Source: SAR86 cluster bacterium REDSEA-S09_B4
GTDB taxonomy: Bacteria; Pseudomonadota; Gammaproteobacteria; Magnimaribacterales; Magnimaribacteraceae
Assembly: GCA_001628005.1 (NCBI GenBank)
Contig: LUQU01000055.1
Coordinates: forward strand, 1 to 35,622
Direction of reading: 5' to 3'
DNA length: 35,622 nucleotides
The stretch's first letter is position 1; each line of letters begins with the position of its first letter. The translations under genes and the position numbers were made by a program. Shown piece after piece: positions 1 to 7,972 of this stretch. Below the pieces are notes generated by a model, which did not search any database, was not told the origin of the DNA, and saw only the letters and a list, made by a program, of their open reading frames with translations.

Positions 1-2
1 TA

Positions 3-245
3 TATAACCAGATTCAATTAAATTATGGACCAGAGAGTTATCAATCTGGATGGCATTTTGTATCTGTAGTTATGGTAACTCCTTTTATCTATTTTGTTGG
101 AGGTATTCTTGGCCTGATTGTTTTCTTTATAAAAAAGGACGGAAAGAAAGGATTAAAGTGGTTCGCTATCGGATCTCAGATTTTTATGGCTATAGCAGGG
201 TCTTTTTTAATTTTTGGGGCTCTTATTACTTACACAACAGTTTAA
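3..245 (+). CDS. C-terminal part of an unrecognised membrane protein (partial)
   Basis: The frame is open from the left edge of the window (position 3) to a TAA at 243-245 and gives about 80 residues with no stop. Two hydrophobic stretches are visible, one around SVVMVTPFIYFVGGILGLIV and one around FAIGSQIFMAIAGSFLIFGA, separated by a short lysine-rich loop (KKDGKKGLK), so this is the end of an integral membrane protein or a small two-helix protein whose start lies off the window. A competing open frame starting at 50 overlaps it but gives an aromatic- and cysteine-rich product with no membrane logic, and I regard it as a shadow. I do not recognise the family. It is followed by the promoter and gene of tRNA-Gly. 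Confidence 0.55.
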   Translation, partial: YNQIQLNYGPESYQSGWHFVSVVMVTPFIYFVGGILGLIVFFIKKDGKKGLKWFAIGSQIFMAIAGSFLIFGALITYTTV

Positions 246-254
246 TTCCTGTAC

Positions 255-284
255 TTCAACATCCAAATACTAATTCTGTATAAT
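255..284 (+). promoter_or_regulatory. Likely sigma70-type promoter of the tRNA-Gly gene
   Basis: A perfect TATAAT (279-284) lies 17 bases before the first base of the tRNA. A weak -35 candidate TTCAAC (255-260) sits 18 bases upstream of it. The position fits a tRNA promoter that may also serve the three genes that follow, since only 8 bases separate the tRNA CCA end from the next start codon. The -10 is convincing, the -35 is not. Confidence 0.5.
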
Positions 285-300
285 TCTCAGTCAGATTAAA

Positions 301-376
301 GCGGGTATCGTATAACGGCTTATTACCTCAGCCTTCCAAGCTGATGATACCGGTTCGATTCCGGTTACCCGCTCCA
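301..376 (+). tRNA. tRNA-Gly, anticodon TCC
   Basis: The 76-base segment folds as a tRNA: acceptor arms GCGGGTA (301-307) and TACCCGC (366-372) pair, discriminator T373 is followed by an encoded CCA (374-376). The anticodon stem TCAGC/GCTGA (328-332 and 340-344) encloses a seven-base loop with anticodon TCC at 335-337, and the T arm carries GGTTCGATTCC. The overall sequence is close to the gammaproteobacterial tRNA-Gly(TCC). The CDGSH gene begins 8 bases after the CCA, so the two may share a transcript that is processed. Confidence 0.97.
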
Positions 377-384
377 GGTTTCTT

Positions 385-606
385 ATGAGTAACAATTCTG
401 AAGGTAAAATTAAAGTCGAAGCTGGAAAGCGTTATTCTTGGTGTAATTGCGGGAAGAGTGAGAAATATCCATTGTGTGATGGTACGCATAGGGAGCTTGA
501 CGGAATTGAACCGGTAAGAACTTGGTTTCATGAAGATTTAGAAGTGTTCTTTTCCAGAGAAAACGGTAAGCTTCAACTAAAGGTGGAAAAACTAGAGAAA
601 TCATGA
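385..606 (+). CDS. CDGSH-type iron-sulfur protein
   Basis: This 73-residue protein contains the CDGSH signature: C20-x-C22 followed by P29, C31-D-G and H35, the three-cysteine, one-histidine ligand set that binds a redox-active [2Fe-2S] cluster in the mitoNEET-like zinc-finger family. Bacterial members of this size are soluble and usually carry a single motif, as here. No signal peptide or membrane helix is seen, so it is probably cytoplasmic. The ATG at 385 sits 8 bases after tRNA-Gly. Its stop overlaps the start of the next gene (ATGA, 603-606), implying translational coupling with the Ddn-like reductase. A role in electron transfer to that partner is plausible but inferred only from position. 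Confidence 0.9.
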   Translation: MSNNSEGKIKVEAGKRYSWCNCGKSEKYPLCDGTHRELDGIEPVRTWFHEDLEVFFSRENGKLQLKVEKLEKS

Positions 607-1022
607 GCATGCTTTATTTTAAGGTTTATATGACTGTTCAGGCTTTTGTCTTCCGTATTACTGGCGGTAGGTTAATGGGCAAGCTACGGGGAATGGACAT
701 TTGTGTGGTTAAGACTACTGGAGCGAAATCTGGAAAAATTAGGTATATCCCGTTAATGCTTGTTCCTTATGAAGAAGGGGTAATCTTAGTAGCGTCAATG
801 GGGGGCGCACCTGCCCATCCATCGTGGTATTGGAATATCAAGGCGCATCCAGAAGTTTTAGTTTACTTGGAAGGTAAAAAATTAGACTTAGTTGCCGAAC
901 AGGTGAGTGATGATAAAAAAGCCGAATTGTGGTCTTTAATTTGTTCTTTTTACCCACCTTACGATGATTACCAAAAGAAAACCGAAAGGAATATCCCAGT
1001 TTTTAATTGCCAACCCAGTTAG
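603..1022 (+). CDS. Nitroreductase/quinone reductase family protein (DUF385, Ddn-like)
   Basis: The 139-residue product matches the deazaflavin-dependent nitroreductase family pattern: a TTGAKSGKIRYIPL segment near residues 39-52, a VASMGGAPAHPSWYWNIKAHP segment in the middle (the loops that hold the flavin or F420 phosphate and ring in known members) and a C-terminal YPPYDDYQKKTERNIPVF block. In actinobacteria these proteins use F420H2; gammaproteobacteria usually lack F420, so here FMN, haem or another cofactor may be used. Start ATG at 603 overlaps the stop of the CDGSH gene by four bases, and the epoxide hydrolase gene starts 9 bases after its stop. The three genes therefore look like one small redox or detoxification operon. 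Substrate is unknown. Confidence 0.8.
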   Translation: MSMLYFKVYMTVQAFVFRITGGRLMGKLRGMDICVVKTTGAKSGKIRYIPLMLVPYEEGVILVASMGGAPAHPSWYWNIKAHPEVLVYLEGKKLDLVAEQVSDDKKAELWSLICSFYPPYDDYQKKTERNIPVFNCQPS

Positions 1023-1031
1023 GAAAGAATT

Positions 1032-2015
1032 ATGGAAGAAGTTAAATTTGAAGTAGTAGAGTCTAATGGTATCAACATCAGACTAGCGTCTATGGGCGAG
1101 GGACCCTTGGTTGTATTCTGTCATGGCTGGCCTGAGAGTTGGTACAGTTATAGATATCAACTACCCGCGGTCGCAGCAGCTGGTTATAAAGCGGTAGCTT
1201 ATGACGTAAGAGGCTACGGTGAGTCAGATAAACCGCACCCAATAAAAGAGTACACCATACTTAATATGGTCGCTGATGTAATAGGCATAGTAAAAGCTTT
1301 GGGTTACGAAAACGCGATCACTATAGGCCATGATTGGGGTGGTCCGATTGCTTTAAATACTGCTGCACTTCATCCAGAAGTGATAACAGCTACTGGCACC
1401 ATGTCTGTTCCTTACATGTCTAGAGGACCCATGCCAACTTTAGATCTGTGGAAAGAAATTTACAAAGACCGTTTTTTCTATCAACTTTATTTTCAAAAAG
1501 AGGGAGTAGCGGAAGCTGAGTTTGAAAAGGATTTACAAAGAGCTCTTAGGCTTTGCTATACAAATAGTGATGGAAGAGGGATGGCGAGATCTATAGAAAA
1601 GGGAGCAAGTGGTCTCAATCCCCAAAAAGGACCGGATGCTACATTTTTAGAAGGGATGGAAGATTTTGATGAGTTACCTGAATGGCTAAGTCAGGAAGAT
1701 ATAGATTATTTTGTCAGTCAATTTGAAATTAGTGGCATGAGAGGACCTTTAAATCGGTACCGAGCGCAAAATATTGATTGGGATGAACTTTCTGATTTAC
1801 CTAAAACTATTTCTCAACCCGCCTTTTTTATCACAGGAACTTTAGATCCTGTTAATTTCTTCGTTCCCAGTGAACAAAGTCTAATACAAAGAATAAGTTC
1901 AAATTATGACAACTTGTTAATTGTTGAGGAATTAGAAGGAATAGGTCATTGGACACAGCAAGAAGCACCTGAAGAAGTAAATCAGTTAATTCTTTCTTTC
2001 TTGAGTAAGCTTTAG
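1032..2015 (+). CDS. Alpha/beta hydrolase, epoxide hydrolase family
   Basis: This 327-residue protein has the features of a soluble epoxide hydrolase: oxyanion-hole motif HGWP (31-34), nucleophile elbow GHDWGG with Asp101 as nucleophile, an acid Asp272 in TGTLDP, and catalytic His306 in GHW. An aspartate rather than serine at the elbow separates epoxide hydrolases and haloalkane dehalogenases from esterases, and HGWPES is more typical of the former. A lid region between about 135 and 230 contains tyrosines (RFFYQLY, NRYRAQ) that could protonate the epoxide oxygen. It would open an epoxide to a diol in the cytoplasm. It is the last gene of the run starting with the CDGSH protein, and converges on the metalloprotease gene with a gap of four bases. 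The natural epoxide is unknown. Confidence 0.88.
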   Translation: MEEVKFEVVESNGINIRLASMGEGPLVVFCHGWPESWYSYRYQLPAVAAAGYKAVAYDVRGYGESDKPHPIKEYTILNMVADVIGIVKALGYENAITIGHDWGGPIALNTAALHPEVITATGTMSVPYMSRGPMPTLDLWKEIYKDRFFYQLYFQKEGVAEAEFEKDLQRALRLCYTNSDGRGMARSIEKGASGLNPQKGPDATFLEGMEDFDELPEWLSQEDIDYFVSQFEISGMRGPLNRYRAQNIDWDELSDLPKTISQPAFFITGTLDPVNFFVPSEQSLIQRISSNYDNLLIVEELEGIGHWTQQEAPEEVNQLILSFLSKL

Positions 2016-2019
2016 TTAC

Positions 2020-4530
2020 TTAGTCGTCTAAAGCAGAATCAATAAGCCATAAAAGAAAATCTCTGTGTGCCTGCGTGTCAGGATCTTGAGAACGTCTTTT
2101 AGCAATTTTTTCTATGTTTCTTATAGATGAGTAAGCTGCAGCACTTGTCATCTGGTAACCACTATCGTCATCAACCATTTTTATCAATCTTCTCAAATAT
2201 GAGGTTTGAAGATTCTGTCTGATTGTACTAACTGACGAATTAGCATCCTCTATAAAAATAGAATCCGTTAAATCAGAAAGCATCTGATTTACACTGTAAG
2301 TATTGCCGTAAAGGCTTGAATCAGTCATACGATCTAAAGTCCATCCATTTAATAAATGAGCTAGGACTGAAGTTTGAATGCTTAAAATATTTCTATGAAC
2401 TTGTGGGTCTTCATGTTCACTACGAAAATCAAAGCCTCTTCTTTCCTTTTGAATAAGTGTAAGAATCTCTTCATTAATAGGGAAAGCATTTGGTGAGAAA
2501 GCATGATCATTTAAAACTTGCATCGCTCTCTTTTGAACCTCTTCTGAGACTGGTTCAAAAGGTCTTAACTCTGAATCTTGGTCAGGAGTCGATCTGTTTA
2601 CGTAAACCCCACCTACGAAACGTGATACTGTTTGTAAAGATCTACCGGATTCCCTAAATAATGTTTGATAAGCATTTACAAACTCTTCCCATGACTTTGC
2701 TTCCAGTTTAGTTGGCAATTCTTTAAAGGTTTGATTTACCAATTCTATTCTCTGTACAGCGTAGGTTATTGGGTCATTGGTCAGATCGTTAGTCATTGCC
2801 CTTGGGTCAATACCTCTGCCTGGACTTCTCATGTCATCTGCGTCATTACCAAAAATTAGTTCCGGTTCATCAGAACGAAACAATATTTGATCTCTTTCTT
2901 GATCGCTTAAGTTAGGCGTATATCCAAATTCAATTGCCCAATTGTCATATGCTCCTGTAACCACATCGTAGTAATCACCTTGATCTACACCTAATGGCGC
3001 TATGTTCACTGCAGGGTATTCCATAACTGAAGCAGTTACCCCAGATTTTTGGGTAATTAATGGATCATGAACACTAACGGGGTCGTGTAAGTGACTGGCC
3101 TTAAAATTATGATTTAACCCTAGGGTGTGACCAACTTCATGTAAGGTTAAACGGACAATGCTTTGTTTTACTATTTTTGGATCTGTATTTCCGGTTGGGT
3201 CCATTGAAACTATATTTGCCAAAATATTCCCTTCTTGCATTTGACTACCTGCATGGCAAAGATTTTCTTCGTTGATAGGGAAAATAGTATTTATATTGAT
3301 TCTATTAGTTAGGTAAACCCACTCGAGCATGATATCAGCCCCTATAATTTCTCCTGTTCTAGGGTTGGTAAAACTTGGACCATAGCCCCCAAAAGGCGGA
3401 TTAGGCGAGGAAGTCCATCTAAGGACATTGTATCTAATATCACCAGCATCCCAGTCTGCATCATCTGGTTGCACTTTTACGGCCACAGCATTTTTAAAAC
3501 CTGCTTTTTCAAAAGCAGCATTCCAGGCTAAAACACCTTCTTTTATATAAGGAATTAATTCTTTGGGAGTTGAATTTTCTAACCAAAAGGTTATGGGTTT
3601 TATGGGTTCAGATAAAGCTTCTTCAGGATTTTTTTTCTGTAAATCCCACTTGTTAATTAAATCGTTATAAGGAGTTAAGTCTACGGACGTTAGATCAGTT
3701 ATTCTTTCAGTAAAATAACCCACTCTTTGATCTGCTAAACGAGGTTCAAAATCATTTTCAGGCATTTGAATCAAACTGTATCTTAAAGCAATACTTATAT
3801 TTCTAGGATCGGCTGCATCCTCTTCTTCATAACCATAGGAAGGTGGATTTTCGAAGACATATTCAATTTCCACATCTGTGTTTTGGGGATAATTATGAAA
3901 AGATAGAATTCTTGATTTTTCAGCACTCAATTGACCCCAGACAAAATCAGGAGGAGGACCATCAGGATAAGGGATTGGTTTTATAGGAGTTAAAGACTCA
4001 GAAACAAATAGGGATGAAACGTTTATTAAAAACTCATCCTCTTCTTCGTTCATTGAATTGATTGGGAATACTTTTATTACTGAATTTGAAATATTGGCAC
4101 CTGATGATTTTGATAAGGCTGATTCTTCATCAAAATAGAAATTGGTGTTTACCCTAATAAGCCTGAGGGTATCAAAGTGCTTTTCAAATTTTAATATTCC
4201 GTTGTCTAAATAACTTCCTCTATTTTTTCTAGCTGCCACAACACCATCTTTAACATGCGCAAAATAAATAATTTCTTTGTTTAACTGGCTCTCTTTTATT
4301 TTGAAATACAATGAGCTGGTTTCTGGGTCTTGATAAACCTGAATAAATCCTTCTGAGGATTCAAAGTCTTCAACTTTGTCTTTTATGTATTCTTTTTCTT
4401 CTTCCTTTTGCTCATCAGAAACTTCTTTTTCACTCTCTTCTGATTTATCGTTCTCTTCCGACAAAGAAATTTGTGCAAAAGTTAGCAATAACAACAATGA
4501 CAAGAAATGTATCAAAGGCTTCTTAAACAT
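2020..4530 (-). CDS. Secreted zinc-dependent metalloprotease (DUF5117/DUF4953 type)
   Basis: The 836-residue product begins with a signal peptide (MFKKPLIHFLSLLLLLTF...), followed by a very acidic, low-complexity stretch (about residues 25-55) and then a long N-terminal domain. The metzincin-like zinc motif HEVGHTLGLNH spans residues 464-474, with H464, H468 and H474 as zinc ligands and E465 as the catalytic base. Domain order and length agree with the large periplasmic or outer-surface zinc-dependent metalloproteases annotated as DUF5117 plus DUF4953, common in Bacteroidota and marine proteobacteria. A good ribosome site (AGGAG) precedes the ATG. It is transcribed alone, divergently from the amidohydrolase operon. 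Likely role: degradation of proteins or peptides outside the cytoplasmic membrane. Confidence 0.88.
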   Translation of the reverse strand: MFKKPLIHFLSLLLLLTFAQISLSEENDKSEESEKEVSDEQKEEEKEYIKDKVEDFESSEGFIQVYQDPETSSLYFKIKESQLNKEIIYFAHVKDGVVAARKNRGSYLDNGILKFEKHFDTLRLIRVNTNFYFDEESALSKSSGANISNSVIKVFPINSMNEEEDEFLINVSSLFVSESLTPIKPIPYPDGPPPDFVWGQLSAEKSRILSFHNYPQNTDVEIEYVFENPPSYGYEEEDAADPRNISIALRYSLIQMPENDFEPRLADQRVGYFTERITDLTSVDLTPYNDLINKWDLQKKNPEEALSEPIKPITFWLENSTPKELIPYIKEGVLAWNAAFEKAGFKNAVAVKVQPDDADWDAGDIRYNVLRWTSSPNPPFGGYGPSFTNPRTGEIIGADIMLEWVYLTNRININTIFPINEENLCHAGSQMQEGNILANIVSMDPTGNTDPKIVKQSIVRLTLHEVGHTLGLNHNFKASHLHDPVSVHDPLITQKSGVTASVMEYPAVNIAPLGVDQGDYYDVVTGAYDNWAIEFGYTPNLSDQERDQILFRSDEPELIFGNDADDMRSPGRGIDPRAMTNDLTNDPITYAVQRIELVNQTFKELPTKLEAKSWEEFVNAYQTLFRESGRSLQTVSRFVGGVYVNRSTPDQDSELRPFEPVSEEVQKRAMQVLNDHAFSPNAFPINEEILTLIQKERRGFDFRSEHEDPQVHRNILSIQTSVLAHLLNGWTLDRMTDSSLYGNTYSVNQMLSDLTDSIFIEDANSSVSTIRQNLQTSYLRRLIKMVDDDSGYQMTSAAAYSSIRNIEKIAKRRSQDPDTQAHRDFLLWLIDSALDD

Positions 4531-4654
4531 AATAAATGGCTCCTGCAGTCTTTTTTGTTATTAAAAAGGGCCTCGCATTATAGGTAATAACTCTAATTTA
4601 GCCTACTTTAGTTAACATTCTCGTAATATCTTATTTAAAGTAGAATAAGAGGCT

Positions 4655-6364
4655 ATGTACGACTTAATTATTAAAAATGGAACCATCTACGACGGAACAG
4701 GCGAAAAACCCTTTTTTGCTGATGTAGCAATTAAGGGCAATAAAATTGCAGCTATTGGTGAGTTAGAAGAGTCTTCTAAAGAAGTCATTGATGCAAAAGG
4801 AAAAATTGTCGCTCCAGGATTCGTAGATATCCACACACATTACGACGGTCAGGTAACTTGGGATCCCTACTTAAGACCATCTACTTACCACGGGGTTACC
4901 ACGGTAGTTATGGGTAATTGTGGGGTAGGTTTCTCTCCCTGTAAGCCTGAAGAAAGAGATTGGCTAATTAGCCTGATGGAGGGAGTAGAAGATATCCCAG
5001 GAACTGCACTACACGAAGGCATAAACTGGCAATGGGAAAGTTTTCCTGAATACCTTGATACTTTAGAAGACAAACCTCTAGCTATAGATGTAGGTACTCA
5101 AATTCCTCATGGAGCTGTAAGGGCGTATGTAATGGGTCAAAGGGGAATTGATAGAGAAGAGGCTTCTCAAGAAGAAATTGAACAAATGAGTCAAATTGTT
5201 AAAGAAGCTATAGAAGCAGGAGCTTTCGGTTTTAGTACTTCCAGAACAGAAAAGCACAGAGACTCTAGCGGGGCACTTACCCCTAGTATTACTGCACATA
5301 AAAATGAACTAGTATCTATTGCAAAGTCTCTGGGGGAAATAAAAAGCGGAGTGCTTCAGGGTATTTCTGATTTTTATGATTTTGAGACCGAATTCAATAT
5401 TTTTAAAGAGATGTCTGAATCTTCAGGTAGGCCCATATCTATTACTGTTGAGCAAATGGATCAGAGACCAGATTGGTGGCATCAACTTTTAGATGGAATA
5501 GAAGAAGCACAGGGTGAAGGTATTAATATGTACGGACAAGTTCCTCCTAGGGCAACTGGCATAAATATGGGACTTACAGCTACTTTAAATCCATTTACCT
5601 TTTATCCATCTTTCTACGAGTTATCCAAGCAATCTTTAGAAGAGAAAGTAGCCACTATGAAAGATCCCGCTTTTAAAGAAAAACTTCTTTCTGAAGATCC
5701 GGTTTCTATTGGAAATCCTCTAGTAGATGAAATAACTCAGTCTTTCAACAAGATGTTCAGATTAGGAGAACCAGCAAACTATGAACCTGAACCTGATGCT
5801 TCCTTTGAAGCGATAGCAAAAGAACAAAATATTTCTCCACAAGAAGTTGCGTATGATTGCTTGTTAGAGAAGGAAGGAAAAGCGCTTATCTACCATCCTC
5901 TTTTTAACTATTTACCAGGCAACTTAGATTATGTTGAAAGAATGCTTAATCACCCTTATTCAATATCAGGTTTAGGAGATGCAGGAGCACACTGCGGAGC
6001 GATAAGTGATGCCAGCTTCCCAACAACTCTAATTCAACATTGGGGTAGGGACAGGAAAAGAGGGAAAAAAATACCACTGGAGAAACTAATAAGTATGCAA
6101 ACGCTTGAAACCTCTAGGCTGTTAGGAATTACCGATAGGGGAGTTCTAAAAGAAGGTTATAAAGCTGATATTAATGTAATAGACTTTGAAAATCTGACTT
6201 TACATGAACCAGAGGTTTTACATGATTTGCCTGCAGGAGGTAGACGACTAGTACAAAGAGCAAGCGGCTATGAATACACCATTGTGTCAGGACAGATAGC
6301 TTTTAAAGATGGGGAATCAACCGGGGCTTTGAACGGCAGACTTATTAGAAACCAAGTCTCATAG
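4655..6364 (+). CDS. Amidohydrolase, N-acyl-D-amino-acid deacylase family
   Basis: The 569-residue protein starts with the small beta-domain typical of the amidohydrolase superfamily (LIIKNGTIYDGTG), then the metal-binding HTH (H60, H62), a conserved GNCGVGF with Cys89 (a metal ligand in D-aminoacylases) and, near the end of the barrel, GLGDAGAH with the catalytic Asp442. The C-terminal part carries GVLKEGYKADINVID, also standard. The histidines that bind the second metal from strands 5 and 6 in classical D-aminoacylases are not evident at the expected places (the segments read GVLQGISD and ISITVEQMD), so this is a divergent subgroup and the substrate is not certain. It is the first gene of a six-gene operon that also encodes a cyclic amidase-like protein and a NylA-like amidase, consistent with hydrolysis of C-N bonds. 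Confidence 0.85.
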   Translation: MYDLIIKNGTIYDGTGEKPFFADVAIKGNKIAAIGELEESSKEVIDAKGKIVAPGFVDIHTHYDGQVTWDPYLRPSTYHGVTTVVMGNCGVGFSPCKPEERDWLISLMEGVEDIPGTALHEGINWQWESFPEYLDTLEDKPLAIDVGTQIPHGAVRAYVMGQRGIDREEASQEEIEQMSQIVKEAIEAGAFGFSTSRTEKHRDSSGALTPSITAHKNELVSIAKSLGEIKSGVLQGISDFYDFETEFNIFKEMSESSGRPISITVEQMDQRPDWWHQLLDGIEEAQGEGINMYGQVPPRATGINMGLTATLNPFTFYPSFYELSKQSLEEKVATMKDPAFKEKLLSEDPVSIGNPLVDEITQSFNKMFRLGEPANYEPEPDASFEAIAKEQNISPQEVAYDCLLEKEGKALIYHPLFNYLPGNLDYVERMLNHPYSISGLGDAGAHCGAISDASFPTTLIQHWGRDRKRGKKIPLEKLISMQTLETSRLLGITDRGVLKEGYKADINVIDFENLTLHEPEVLHDLPAGGRRLVQRASGYEYTIVSGQIAFKDGESTGALNGRLIRNQVS

Positions 6365-6369
6365 AATAA

Positions 6370-6588
6370 GTGGAAAAGCTGGATCTACATGGAGTGAGGC
6401 ACCATGAGGTTGACTTAATGGTTGAAAATTTTATTTTTTTAAATCAAGAAGAAATTCCTCTTACGATAATCTGCGGTGGTAGCTCAAAAATGGTAGAACT
6501 TGTTAAGAGGGTTTTAGATAGAACAGGCTCAGGGTACTTAGAAGGCAAAGGCTTAGATTTCGGAAGGATCACTGTTACAAAAATCTAA
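6370..6588 (+). CDS. Small stand-alone Smr-domain-like protein
   Basis: This 72-residue protein starts with the LDLHG motif of Smr domains (residues 4-8), followed by a helix with the usual glutamate/valine pattern and a second conserved block around ICGGSSKMVELV, then a glycine-rich segment and a final beta strand. In well-studied Smr proteins (MutS2 C-terminus, SmrA/SmrB) the second motif is HGxG; here it is CGGSS, so nuclease activity is doubtful. The start is GTG at 6370, five bases after the amidohydrolase stop, and the TauD-like gene starts five bases after its own stop. Its presence inside a catabolic-looking operon is odd; a nucleic-acid role may simply be co-transcribed. Confidence 0.65.
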   Translation: MEKLDLHGVRHHEVDLMVENFIFLNQEEIPLTIICGGSSKMVELVKRVLDRTGSGYLEGKGLDFGRITVTKI

Positions 6589-6593
6589 TATAG

Positions 6594-7382
6594 ATGAGGA
6601 TTAAAAAGTTACAACCTTTAGGCGCTGAAATAACAGACGTGGATTTATCTTGTGATTTATCGGAATCAAACCGTAAATTAATTAAAGAAGCTTTTTTAGA
6701 TAACCTAGTCTTAATTTTTAGAGAGCAAAATTTAGAACCTAAAAATCTTTTTTTAGCAGCCAGTCTTTGGGGTCCTCCTCAAAAACATCCAGTTTTCAAA
6801 GGCTTAGACGAACATCCAGAAATAATAAAAATTGAAAATTACGGTGAGCAATATCATACAAACGCCCACTGGCATTCAGATGTAACATTTGAAGAAGAAC
6901 CTCCTGATGCAACAATACTTTATGCTATCGACGTTCCATCCGAAGGAGGAAACACACTTTTTTCAAATCAATACCTAGCTTATGAGTTTCTAGAAACTTC
7001 TCTAAAGAAGAAACTTAATAATCATAAAGCAATCAATTCCAATAGGTCCGTGGTACTTCTTGCTGGTGCAGACCCCGCATTAGAAAAGACAGTAAAACAT
7101 CCCTTATTCAGGACCCATCCAGAGACTGGAAAAAGAGCTCTATTTGTAACTCAAGCATTTGTTGAGAGAATTGAAGGCCTGTCTGATAACGAAAGCCAAG
7201 AAATTCTTACAAAGCTGTATGCTCAAGCCAGTGATAAAAAATTTAGATATGAACACAAGTGGCATAATGGGGATATGGTTGTTTGGGATAATAGATGTGT
7301 ACAGCATTTTGCTGTGCATGACCATGGTGATAAAACTCGAACTTTACATCGAATTACAGTGAGTGGGAGCAAACCTTATTAA
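6594..7382 (+). CDS. TauD/TfdA-family 2-oxoglutarate-dependent dioxygenase
   Basis: The 262-residue product has the Fe(II)-binding facial triad of the TauD/TfdA family: H94-x-D96 in HWHSD and distal His238 in WDNRCVQH. Arg249, eleven residues beyond the distal histidine, matches the arginine that binds the 2-oxoglutarate carboxylate in TauD, and Arg253 follows. The N-terminal LGAEITDVDLS is also typical. Such enzymes hydroxylate next to a sulfonate, ether, carnitine-like amine or amide group, often releasing the heteroatom. It lies five bases after the Smr-like gene and its stop overlaps the start of the dihydroorotase-like gene by one base (TAATG). The substrate cannot be read from sequence; the operon suggests a nitrogen-containing compound. 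Confidence 0.88.
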   Translation: MRIKKLQPLGAEITDVDLSCDLSESNRKLIKEAFLDNLVLIFREQNLEPKNLFLAASLWGPPQKHPVFKGLDEHPEIIKIENYGEQYHTNAHWHSDVTFEEEPPDATILYAIDVPSEGGNTLFSNQYLAYEFLETSLKKKLNNHKAINSNRSVVLLAGADPALEKTVKHPLFRTHPETGKRALFVTQAFVERIEGLSDNESQEILTKLYAQASDKKFRYEHKWHNGDMVVWDNRCVQHFAVHDHGDKTRTLHRITVSGSKPY

Positions 7383-7972
7383 TGAAACAGCTTACTATTA
7401 AAAATTGCACTTTAGTTAACGAGGGAAGTCTTTTAGAAAGTGACGTATTGATCAAAAATGGACGCATTGAAAAGATAGAAGAGTCGATTGATGAGCAAGG
7501 AGATTTTATTGATGCTAAAGGTCTGCATCTATTACCTGGGTTCATTGATGATCAGGTTCACTTCAGAGAACCCGGTTTAACAGAAAGGGGTAATATTCAA
7601 ACTGAGTCTATCGCTGCAGTCGCTGGCGGTACAACTTCTTTTATGGACATGCCTAATGTTATACCTCCTACGCTAAACCTAGAACTCTGGAATGAAAAAA
7701 TTAAAATTGCTGAACAGGTATCACTCGCTAATTACTCTTTCTATATGGGATCTAGTAATACAAATATTGACGATATAAAAAGCATTGATGCTAGCCAAGT
7801 ATGTGGTTTAAAAGTTTTTATGGGCTCTTCAACTGGAAACCTTCTAGTTGATGATCAAAAAGCCTTAGAAGATATTTTTAATTACTCTCCAGTAATTATT
7901 ACCACGCATTGTGAAGACACCCCTTTAATAACTGAAAATGAAAAAAAAGCTCATGAAAAGTACGGAATTTAA
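7382..7972 (+). pseudogene. N-terminal fragment of a dihydroorotase-like cyclic amidohydrolase
   Basis: This 196-residue frame encodes the first half of a dihydroorotase/hydantoinase-type enzyme: IDDQVHFREPGLTERG (a known variant of DxHxHxREPG), AAVAGGTTSFMDMPN, the GLKVFMGSS block with the metal-bridging lysine region, and TTHCEDTPLI with a metal-binding His. It ends abruptly after HEKYG with a stop at 7970-7972. The remainder of the enzyme continues in another frame immediately downstream (LHVLHIST, DHAPH). Compared with the family, about 30 residues that normally link HCED...KYG to LHVLHIS (usually containing an IRSEEA-like stretch) are missing from both frames. The lesion is thus an internal deletion of a length not divisible by three, not a simple one-base slip. 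Confidence 0.8.

Noticed and set aside
50-283. 77-codon open frame at the left edge
   Set aside because: The alternative frame 3-245 gives a coherent two-helix membrane segment; this one is an unrelated aromatic- and cysteine-rich shadow that also runs toward the tRNA promoter.
301-376. tRNA-Gly as an integration site for a mobile element
   Set aside because: No integrase, no direct repeat of the tRNA end and no change in base composition nearby.
328-610. Minus-strand frames opposite the tRNA and CDGSH gene
   Set aside because: They overlap a certain tRNA and a gene with a full CDGSH motif, and have no recognisable domain.
7942-7949. Eight-A run in the dihydroorotase-like gene as cause of a simple sequencing frameshift
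   Set aside because: Correcting one base there would not restore the roughly 30 missing residues; the loss lies downstream, near 7970.
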